Origin: Chlorops oryzae
Lineage: Eukaryota > Arthropoda > Insecta > Diptera > Chloropidae
NCBI GenBank assembly: GCA_020466095.1
Contig: CM035806.1
Span: 4,821,363 to 4,885,362, forward strand
Length of the DNA: 64,000 nucleotides
Direction of reading: 5' to 3'
The position numbers and the translations under genes are program-made. The notes under the pieces were generated by a model, which made no database searches, was not told the DNA's origin, and saw only the letters and a program-made list of their open reading frames with translations. Below, piece after piece: positions 54,851-64,000 of the stretch; the first letter of the stretch is position 1, and each line of letters opens with the position of its first letter.

Positions 54851-55040
54851 CGGCCTCTGTGCCGTAGTTGGTTGAGATGTCGATTTATGAAGGGAGAGGG
54901 TCTGAGGTTCGACTCCCAGCTGAGGTCGTGGATGTTTGTGTCGTTTTTTCTGTTTCTGATTTTCGGGCCCATTTGGTGTCTAAGTGTGTCATCCTTGGTG
55001 GCAGCCACACTAACCTAACCTAACCTAACCCTATCCTTGG
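54851..55040 (+). mobile_element. tRNA-derived SINE
   Basis: Head ggcctctgtgccgtagttgg with an A-box-like tagttggttgag, and a B box gaggttcgactccc (54904-54917). A body with no coding sequence leads to a tail of (ctaac)n at 55011-55032. A tRNA-like head plus a short tandem tail is the SINE layout. The parent tRNA is not certain. Confidence 0.68.
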
Positions 55041-55137
55041 GTTAAGTAGAAATATGGTCATATTTCACGGTGGAAGCAGGGCCAATGGCCTCTTCTTTAA
55101 GACGGAACTAACTTGAAAATCATGCCATAAGTGTATA

Positions 55138-55625
55138 CAGTCGGGTTTGGATAACGTGAATCCCTGAAGGAGTGAAAATTTCGGTGGTTCGAACACGCAG
55201 AACGAGGTAGTTGAATACAGTGTATTCTCTCTTGAGCGGACACCTACGGGACCGAAAAATATGTCCGTTAAGACGAAACTATTTGAGAAGCAGAAACACT
55301 TGAGCATTCACAAAAAGTGTCCGTTTAAGAGGAGTTTCCGCAAAGAGGAGAGAGAACACAAAAGGATTTTCTGGTATTCTAAATTTTCGCGATTAAAAAA
55401 ATTCTTAGGAAAACGTAAGAAACAAACGTCACCATCAAATTTCATTCAACAGCTGAACTTCTTTGGGAAAAAAAATTTTTTTTTTCATCCTTGCATGCGC
55501 ATTTTGTTCATATATGAATAACATAAAAAAATTATATGTAAAAAAATTAGTCTCGATAGTGTGAACAACCTCGTTAACATGAACAAGCCCTGCAAACATT
55601 TGTTCGCTATATCCAGACTCTACTG
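55138..55625. mobile_element. pogo/mariner-like MITE, copy 1
   Basis: Ends cagtcgggtttggataacg and (reverse complement) cagtagagtctggatatagc; TA at 55136-55137 and 55626-55627. About 488 bp, no transposase. Confidence 0.72.
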
Positions 55626-55997
55626 TATCGACATTAATTTTAAATTAGGAGAAGAAAAAAAAACAGTCCCCCTTCATCATAGCAAGGATTACGCCGTTGA
55701 GTTGAAGGAATTAAAAAAGCGAAGTCCCCGTCAATTTCTTCGAATGAAAAAGAAAGCTAATGGAAAGAAATAAGAACAAAAAAAAACATTTTTCTTAAAG
55801 CCCCATACGGCTTTTCTTCAAAAGCTAATGACCGTTTTAGGTGCCGCCAAAGTGGTGTGTGCGCCTGTAAGGTGTTCGTGAGAGAGGGAGTGTGATTGGA
55901 GAATAGATTGAATAGCATCAAAAGAGCTCTCAATTATATTGATAAGCGCCCCTCCCATTCCCCTTCATGCACACAACCAAGTGTCGCAAACTCTTTT

Positions 55998-55999
55998 CT

Positions 56000-56080
<81 letters not shown>

Positions 56081-56105
56081 CTCTCTCTCTCTCTCTCCTC
56101 TCTCT

Positions 56106-56164
<59 letters not shown>
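55998..56164 (+). repeat. CT-rich microsatellite
   Basis: About 167 bases of ct with few interruptions. Confidence 0.95.
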
Positions 56165-56169
<5 letters not shown>

Positions 56170-56727
56170 TTCATTCGAAGTGATCCCTTCGGCTAGAAAT
56201 CGAAATCGAAATGGAAATCGAATTCCCTAGGTGAGCAGTCCGCCCCAGCCGTACGCGTTATCACAGCACTTGGCGGAGATTAAAAGAGTGTAAGGCGGAA
56301 AAATGAAGGAGAAGAAGAAGAAAAGAAAGAAAAAAAATGAAAATGTAATTCACAGTCACATTCAATTCATTAAAAAGCATTTAATATTAAGTACCCTCTT
56401 CAGCGCCTCCCACGCCGCGACGCGTCACCCCGCGTCATTCTGCTCTGGCTGTGCAGTCAATGCCATCGCCGCCACTCATTCATTCGGTCTTTTTGTGTGC
56501 TCGGAATGCTCGGCGCGCTTCATTTCAAAAGACTGATGGCGTCGAGGAGGGAAAACAACACCAAGGGGAAAGGGAATCGGCATAAATAACCGCATTTATC
56601 AATCAAAGTCGAAAAAAAAAGAAAGAAGAAAACAAAACGAAACACAAATGAAAGCCGTTAGAAAGACAGCCAGCGAACCAAAGCGAGTTATGTATGTGAG
56701 AAAAGAATAAAGAGTGAAGCACAGCCA

Positions 56728-56751
56728 GAAGAGCGAGAGAGAGAGAAAAAA

Positions 56752-56786
<35 letters not shown>

Positions 56787-56810
56787 GAGAGAGCGAGGAG
56801 AGAGAGAGAG

Positions 56811-56865
<55 letters not shown>

Positions 56866-56880
56866 CGGAGAGTGAGGGAC
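56728..56880 (+). repeat. GA-rich microsatellite
   Basis: About 150 bases of ga with gcga and aaaa interruptions; opposite in strand sense to the CT tracts on both sides. Confidence 0.95.
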
Positions 56881-57276
56881 AGAATGTCGAAGGGGCGAAA
56901 GAAAGACTGAACTTGAGTAGTCAGACATGGATTTTCTTTCATAATTTTTAGTTTTCTTTTTGCTTTTTTCCTGTTGCTGTTTTTGTGTCTCTTTTCCAGA
57001 CAAAATTCGGGTCTACACTATTGCTTCAAAGCGATTTGGGAACCCATGGCATGTGATTTCGGTAGAGGGGAGGCAAATATTCAGAGCCAGATAAAATAAA
57101 TGGCATTGAATGATTGTAGGAAGTGGAAAGAAGACAACAGTTATGTAACTATGGAGCGTGAAATGGTGATGGGAAAAGAAGCGTTTGAGAAAAAGACTTT
57201 TCCATGCATAAGTGCATGTGGTTTGCCGCATAAGAATTTATGTGGAGTAAGATACTGGAAATGCATTGACTTTAAC

Positions 57277-57336
<60 letters not shown>

Positions 57337-57900
57337 TCTCCTCTCTCTCTCTCCTCTCTCTCCTCTCTCTTCTCTCTCTCTCCTCTCTCCTCTCTTTTCT
57401 CCTCTCTTCCTCTCTCTTCCTCTCTCTCTCCTCTCTCCTCTCTCTTTCTCTCTTCTCCTCTCTCTCTTTTCCTCTCTCCTTCTTTTCCTCTCTCACCTCT
57501 TTCCTCTCTCCCTCTCTTCCCTCTCTCCCTCTCTTTCCTCTCTCCCTCTCTTTCCTCTCTCCCTCTCTTTCCTCTCTCCCTCTCTTTCCTCTCTCCCTCT
57601 CATTTCTCTCTTCTCCCTTCTTCCATCTCTCACTCTCTTTCTCTTCTCTCTCCTTTCTCTCTCCTCTCTCTTACTCATCTACATTCTTTCCTCTCTCACT
57701 TCTCTCTCTCCTTTGCCACTCTCTTCTACTCATCTCCTTCCTTTTCTCTCTCCTTCTTTTCTCTCATCTCTCTATACTCCTCTCTCTTCTCTCTTACTCT
57801 CTCTCTCTTCTCTATTCTCCATTCTCTCTTCTTTCTCTCTTATTCTCTCTTCTCCTCTCCCTCCATTCTCTCTAATACTCTTTTCTCTGCTTCCTCCTGA
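57277..57900 (+). repeat. CT-rich tract
   Basis: A pure ct run of about 50 bases grows into mixed ctc/tttcc sequence; at 57490-57600 a tttcctctctccctctc unit of about 17 bp repeats several times. Translations are artefacts. Confidence 0.95.
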
Positions 57901-58395
57901 TTTCTTGTATCTCTTTTTCTCACACTTTCCGAGTTTCTTATTTTTTCTTCGAGACTGGCACCACTTTCCGCTGTTTATTGTTATGACAAATTGATAACAA
58001 AATTGTAACAATCTTCTAATGACTCAGACATGACACCAGCAATGTCTCGCACTCTACTCACTGTGCCAAAAGGAAGGAAATAAAAAAAAAAATTAATACA
58101 ATTACCTATAAAATGAAAGCAAAATTACGATTGCTGACCTTTGAAGAAGGCGCCGGCAAAAAAAAAAAAAAGACATTACCATTTGCCTATTTCCGATTCT
58201 CCGTAATCTTTTTTGATTATGTATTAGAAATCAAACTCTTAATTAGGGGCTCCGGGTAGATGAGAACTCTCATTGGCTTGGTCGATAATGGTCCGAAATA
58301 TTTTTTGAAGCATGATTTTGATTGTAATTAGCTTCATTAAAGGCCTTCGTGACCCGTACCAAATTGTATAGATACATACATAGTATAAGAATATA

Positions 58396-58590
58396 CAGTA
58401 GAGTCTGGATAGTCTGATCCTCGGACAAGGTTAACACCTCCTCGGTGGTGTGAACACATATTGTTTTAATGTGAACGCGTTGATGTGTGTATATATTTTA
58501 ATAAAATAAGTTGAGTCTCGATAAAGGGAACAGCCCCGGTAACATGAACAGGTCTGGAAAAAATTCGTTCACTCTATCCACACTCTACTG
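58396..58590. mobile_element. pogo/mariner-like MITE, copy 2
   Basis: Ends cagtagagtctggatag and (reverse complement) cagtagagtgtggatag; TA at 58394-58395 and 58591-58592. 195 bp; related to 55138-55625. Confidence 0.8.
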
Positions 58591-59404
58591 TAGGTACATT
58601 GTACTTATGTATTTGTAAATCTGCATCCACGCTCCCAAGACTGTTTGTTGTTGTAATAATTTTGAATTAAAATTTCATGGGCATTGATCATTGCGTTTGT
58701 TCGCCATCCGCACACGAGATGTCGAGAGTCGAATTAGGCATCGATACAAACGATCCGTACATAGGTATATATGTATGTATGTATGTATGATGTATGTATG
58801 TATGTATGTGCACGCGTTCATGCCATTCTCGTTATTACAATCGGGGTTGTAATTTCCCATCGTTCAGCGCTCGTTGTGTACGCTACATTGGCTCTAGTCG
58901 AACATGCTACTTACCTATTTTCGCATTTCATGCATGAATTTCTCCACATTCACATTTTCTGCTCATAATAAAAGAATAAGAAGGAGAAGAAAGAAGAAAA
59001 AAAACCGTATAGAAAGGAGAAAGCATAATAAAACGAAGATTGGGCATCGCAGTTATTAATAAAAACGATACAAAGGGAGACAGTAATTGGAAAATACATC
59101 GCAATAAATGCAGAATGGTGGGGCGGGGGGTATAAAACGCAGCGTATGACAGTTTGAAGGGAGCAGAAGAATAGACGGAACGGATTTCAGGACCTAACAG
59201 GCAATCTATAAATACTAGAGTAAATAGAATGAAATGCAATTCTTTGCGATTATTCATCCGAGAATAACTTCCAAATCCATTCAGGATTATATGGGTAATG
59301 CCAGTGTATTAGTGAGAGTATAGCAACTGTCAAGAATAAACGAAACGGGAAAACCAAAAAAAGAAAAACTAAAATAAATTAATAATGGAGTCTTCGGTTC
59401 AAGC

Positions 59405-60056
59405 TGACAGAGAGAGATAGAGAGCGGAAGAGAGAGGAGAGAGAGAGGAGAGAGAGGAGAGAGAAGGAGAGAGAGGGAGAGAGGAGAGAGAGAGAAGAGG
59501 AGAGAGAGAGAGAGAAGAGAAAGGAGAGAGAGAGAGGAGAGATGAAGAGAGAGAGAGAGAGAGGAGAGAGAAGAGAGAGAAGAGAGAGAGAGGAGAGAGA
59601 GGAGAGAGAAGGAGAGAGAAGAGAGAGAAGGAGAGAGAAGAGAGAGAAGTAGAGAGTAGGAGAGAAGAGAAGAAGAGAGAGAAGAGAAAGAAGTAGAGAA
59701 AGTAGAGAAAGGAGAAGAAGGAGAGAGAGGGGAGAAGAGGAGAGAGAAAGGGAGAGAGAGGAGAGCGAGAAAAGTAGAGTGGTTTTAGGAGAGTAAGAAG
59801 CAATGGGCAAGATGGAGAGGGAGTAAGAGAGGGGAAGCCAGCGAAGGAGATGAAGAAAAGGAAACATAATTGAAAAAGTACATGGAGGGAGAGTAATGAA
59901 CGAGATAGGAAGAAATAGAGAGGGAGAAAGAGAGAGGATGAAAGATATAGGAAGAAATAGAGAGGGAGAAAGAGAGAGGATGAAAGAGATAGGAAGAAAT
60001 AGAGAGGGAGAAAGAGAGAGGATGAAAGAGAGAGGAAGAAAGAGAGATGGAGAGAA
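59405..60056 (+). repeat. GA-rich tract with a 42-bp tandem unit
   Basis: About 650 bases of purine repeats. At 59905-60045 a 42-bp unit (aggaagaaatagagaggg.. gaaagagagaggatg) repeats about 3.4 times. Translations are artefacts. Confidence 0.93.
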
Positions 60057-61802
60057 ATGGGCTTTTTGCGTCCCGACCTTTGAAATCAAATATTGAAAGA
60101 TATTTGTATGTAGGTATGTATGTATTAAGCTTCTAATGGAAATTGTGTTAAAAGTGATTTTGTCCCTTCGTCCTAAAGAAAATTGAATTCCTTCAAAATT
60201 TAAATTTGATCTCATAATTCAATCTTTATTTTATCTTTGTTTCGTTTCGCAAAGTGCTGAAATTTTTTTCTTTAATGTTTTCTGCTTCTATGATGGTCTT
60301 GTGGGCTTAATTTCAGGATTTTATCCTTTAAAAAAGCGCACAAGAGCAGAGGAAAAATAAAGAAGAAACGGAGTGAGAGATAATGACAAGCCATTAAAAT
60401 CAACTAAGGGCACTTATTAACATAATCATAATTTATGAATTAAAAGGAATTTTCTGACCTCCTTTCTGGCTTTCTCTCGTTCTTTAGTTTGTTTTTTTTT
60501 TTTTTTCTTTGTCTTTGGTACTTTGGAAGTTAACCTACCCCTAGAATTTATCGCAGCGACCTTTCAAACGTGCTGACTCTTCATATTATCTTGTACTCCT
60601 ATTTCATTCTACTGCTATTATGGGCCATTTTTTTTTTTTTTTTTTTTTGCTTTTCTTTAAGATACCTTCTTTTCTTTTTTCCGCATAGTTGTTTTGCATG
60701 GTCTTCAACATTTTAAAGTATCTAAAAAAGAAAACAGAAAATCAGAATTCCTTTAAAATAATCTTAACATAATAAAATTATAGAAATTATATTTAGATAT
60801 ACCCAGAAACATCTGGTTTAAAGGGTTTTATAAGACCAACATACTTTATTTACAATTTTTAATTCGGCATATGCATTTAAATAGGTGGGCCAAGGTATCA
60901 CAGATCGTTGGTTTGCTGTTCACTGCTCGAGTTTTTTCTAAGGGGTAATTCCCGTGACCCTGAGGGCTTCTAGAAGGGTCCCCGAGTCTTTCGTGTCGAG
61001 CAACGTAAACAACATGTTTTACCCCGGTTTACATATTTTCCTCGATGAGTCCCCGGGTTCTTACTGTTTTCCTTTGACGAATACCCTCTGGATTCTGAAA
61101 TGAGTGTATTGGGCTGTAAAACTGAGCTTATAAGTTCGGGCAACACATCTCTATGAATCAGGAATCAGGGATAGCATTGGACTGAAGGTAATAGTTGGAA
61201 TCCATATGTAAGTATATTCATCGGTCGTTGTGAGAAGGTCAATCGCTCTTTTAAAAAGATATACGTCTCTGCTCTGGGTTTGTCGAGGAAATATTTCTCT
61301 GGATATTAAAAATTTTAAAAAAGAGTAGAAATAGTTTTGTCAGAACAAGGGGACTCCCCATTTTTTATGCAGCCCTGTTCGAAATTAATATTCACCGGGA
61401 TTTTTTTTTCCCAAGAAATTTTTCTGAACGGAAAAAAGAAGTATCGTAAGGGTTAATAAAAGAAATATTGGCTGACCTTTGCTTTAATAGTATTCGCAAT
61501 TTTTCCTATCTTTATATTCGCCGGGAAAATTTAGACACGGGCGATAGTATCTAAGTGCATACCGATGTTTTGAATTTTTTAAGCTGATATTACTCTTCTT
61601 TCACAATTCGTCCAAGAACCAGTTCATTTGGAAGCATTACAATGCTCGAAGCATGGGTTACCAAATTAGGTGTTTGGGAAAAAATCCTGACAAAAATTAA
61701 CGCTTTTCCCGGGGAACATAGGCAAATTGGTTTTGGGGTTTTCCCCTTTTTCATATCGAATTTTCAAGTCCTTGCGCATCAATTGGCAGCTGGCCTAAAA
61801 GT

Positions 61803-62282
61803 AAAACTAAAAAAAAAAAAGGATAAAAAAATAAATAAAAAAATATTAAAAAATAAATAAAAAAAATATAAAAAAAATATAAAAAAAATAAAAAAATAAT
61901 AAAAAAATAAAATAAAAAATTAAAAATAAAATATAAATAAAAATAAAAATAAAAATAAATAAAAAAAACTAATATAAAAAAAAAATAAATAATAAAAAAA
62001 AAAATAAACAAAAAACAATATAAAAAATAAAAAATAATATAAAATATAAAACAAAAAACAACATAAAAAAATAAAATAAAAAATAAATATAAAAAATAAA
62101 ATAAGTATATAAAAATTATTTAAAAATAATTAAAATTAATAATAAAAATTTTTTTAAAAATAGTTCAAATAAAAATATAAATAAAATAAAAAAATAATAG
62201 ATACTTTATAATAATAATTTTTTTTAATTTAAAAAAATAAAAAATAAAATGAAATAACAAAATAAAGAAATATATTAAATTA
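61803..62282. repeat. A-rich low-complexity block
   Basis: About 480 bases built from aaataaaa, aaaatata and similar words, nearly free of G and C. Confidence 0.95.
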
Positions 62283-62756
62283 AAACACATCGACATCCTT
62301 TTCGAAAAATTTTCTCTCGGTGTAGGTACCATTCAGAAAGCGAAGCAACAACAGTTCATCGTTCATCGCTATCAAGAGTTCTTTTTTAATGTTACATTTG
62401 GGATATGATTGGGTGATGATGGACGGGGGGTATCAGATGGATGGTTGCTATCCGGCTGGCTTTTATGTAATTTGCTCAAAGAGGCTTTCCGTTTGTTTGC
62501 CAATATTTTGTGTGCAGACACAAGACTCCCTTCGATACACTTAATTGTTTTGAGCAATCTCATTTAATTAACATTTTTTGTGCCTCAGTTACAGTGAACT
62601 GTGGATTCCATTTTGGGGCTTTTAGCCTTACTCATTTGTGTTAAAAGCCCTGCGAGCAGCTTTCGTTTTGTCCTTTGTGCAAATATATGCTTTTGTTCCC
62701 ATCAGAGCACAAGCCGCAGCAGTAACCAGCAACAAGTTAACATGCTTCGCTTTATT

Positions 62757-62803
<47 letters not shown>
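62757..62803 (+). repeat. (CT)n microsatellite
   Basis: An uninterrupted ct run of more than 40 bases. Confidence 0.95.
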
Positions 62804-63784
62804 CCCTTTTTCCTTAATGGCCTAGTGCTCTTAAATGGTCCTGCAAAGTGTTGGGCCAACCGCATCAACTGAACCGAGAGCATCCCGACACACAAAGACA
62901 AGCAGCATTAATGCCTGAAAGTACCTACTCTTTACTTTTATTTTCCATTTTTTATTTAACCTCAACGTTTTGCACTGCGTCACTATTTACTTGATTTTTT
63001 TTTTTTTTCTTTTTTCGAAGGCTCGAGCGTCCTTTGAAACTTTTCACACGCAAACAAACTACATATTTGCTCGCAAAAACACACACATATGCCTACATCT
63101 CCTCTCACACACAAACACTCACCTGTCGCGTTGGCTTTCGTCTGTCCATGGCCTCTGCCTCTGCCTCTGCCTGTCCCTCTGACTTTGCCTTTGATATTCA
63201 TGCGAGCTTAATAAGCGCTTCAGCCTCAAAGCCTGACGCAACGGAGCACGAAAACGGACATACCTGTGCACCGGAGCGGAGAGGAGCAAACTTAAACGGA
63301 ACAGACAAAAATCGGCTGCAATGTATTAAGAACAAGAAGACGAGGGGGAGGGGGAGGGCGGGAATAAAAAAAAAAATGAAGATAGAAAGGATGTTGTGGC
63401 TTTGTTTGTATATCGCTCTTTGTATGGGCGCACCTGCTGCACTGTTGAATTATAATCGTCAAAGTCACTGGGAAAATGATGTTGAACCAAAGTCAGTTTC
63501 GGAGCCAGACCATCACAGAGAACACACCGCTCGAATCCCCGCATTCGTATTGCAACCCAGGTGGAAAAAAACCAAAAAAAAATGCTGCAGAAGAGCCAAC
63601 AGCTATTCAGAAGGACGACCATGCATTTTAAAAAGCGAATCTGTTATTTGCTTTCATTTTTACAGTTTCTCCTTTAAATGTGTTATCTAAAGTAGGTACA
63701 CTGAGCGGCTTTTTATCATTATCTCGATATGTATGTAAATAAAAAAAGGACATACATAAGTGCTAAGGACATAACATTCGCGTG

Positions 63785-64000
63785 GTATATTTGAGGGAAT
63801 TAATTTAATAAAGCCACTCATTGCGGGAAAAGTGTTTTAATTTTTCATGGAGAAGAGGGTTAATGAAAACACTTACTGCAACACTTACAAACTTTTGCAC
63901 TTATTTAATAAATCAGGCCAGTAAAGAGTCAATAAAACAATTTATAGCAAACAAATTCCGCAATTATGTATTTAATTTATCATGCAGAAGAGGGTTAATA
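63785..64000. repeat. Two TTAA-type MITE ends at the window edge
   Basis: agaagagggttaat occurs at about 63851 and 63988, each preceded by attta or aattttt plus catg. They resemble the reverse complement of the TTAACCCT ends near 32.8-33.1 kb. The second is cut by the window end. Confidence 0.45.

Larger units (their letters stand above)
46884..64000 (+). other. Probable long first intron, no coding exon recognised
   Basis: More than 17 kb of simple-sequence tracts, MITEs and AT-rich DNA. Individual repeats are listed separately. Stretches 50000-50800, 51600-54840, 60060-61800 and 62800-63700 contain only homopolymer runs, catacata runs and chance frames. Confidence 0.45.

Noticed and set aside
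55008..55034. (ctaac)n looking like a telomere-type repeat
   Set aside because: Only four or five units directly after a tRNA-derived head; best read as a SINE tail.
61751..62011. Phe/Tyr/Ile-rich minus-strand frame
   Set aside because: Translation of the A-rich low-complexity block.
63034..63690. 218-codon plus-strand frame near the right edge
   Set aside because: It crosses simple repeats (cctctg run, gggagg and A runs), has patchy composition and no recognisable domain. Probably chance within the intron.
1..64000. CRISPR array, operons, ribosome binding sites, rRNA
   Set aside because: No regularly spaced direct repeats with unique spacers and no prokaryotic gene layout. Introns and transposons show a eukaryotic nuclear sequence.

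Overview
The window looks like nuclear DNA of a higher fly (Brachycera). It is AT-rich and has short introns of 60-70 nt with GT..AG ends beside one very long intron. It also has DINE-1-like Helitrons, many short inverted-repeat transposons (MITEs), tetranucleotide catacata/gtatgtat runs and a phosducin-like gene of insect type. A tephritid fruit fly is my best guess; that is inference from repeat style, not shown by a marker gene. No bacterial, CRISPR, rRNA or intact tRNA gene was seen.

Layout. 0-9.9 kb: a MYND zinc-finger gene on the minus strand (4077-5022, three exons visible, 3' end not certain) among a Helitron (377-1242), a TTAA-flanked foldback element, a long palindrome and two MITEs. 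9.95-13.4 kb: a five-exon plus-strand gene of unknown function (at least 514 aa). A 595-bp CT-rich tract lies just upstream of its first visible exon, a six-copy 162-bp minisatellite sits in its third visible intron, and a MITE starts 3 nt after its stop codon. 13.4-16.4 kb: MITEs, a diverged direct repeat, and a nested pair of hAT-like elements. 16.45-17.95 kb: an intronless phosducin-like 1 coding sequence with a 3'-UTR intron. 19.0-25.9 kb: two almost identical intronless reticulon-like genes on the minus strand, 4.5 kb apart. Between them are a Helitron, several MITEs and an unrecognised minus-strand ORF. 26-46 kb: no confidently recognised gene. This part holds Helitrons, hAT-, P-, piggyBac-, pogo- and Harbinger-like MITEs, many with clear target-site duplications (TSDs), a tRNA-derived SINE-like sequence and GA-rich tracts. 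46.8 kb to the end: a 64-nt coding first exon (MAGNIVKWWKHKILGGYKQFS) with a strong splice donor, followed by what is probably a first intron of more than 17 kb. That intron is full of GA and CT tracts, a SINE, an A-rich block, pogo-like MITEs and a dead non-LTR reverse transcriptase.

The genes do not form a functional cluster. The main biology here is a densely layered transposon landscape in which element insertions touch gene structure: a stop codon supplied by a MITE, a MITE next to a stop codon, and nested hAT elements ending 66 bp before the phosducin-like start codon and carrying TATCGATA motifs. I found no convincing new multi-gene system.
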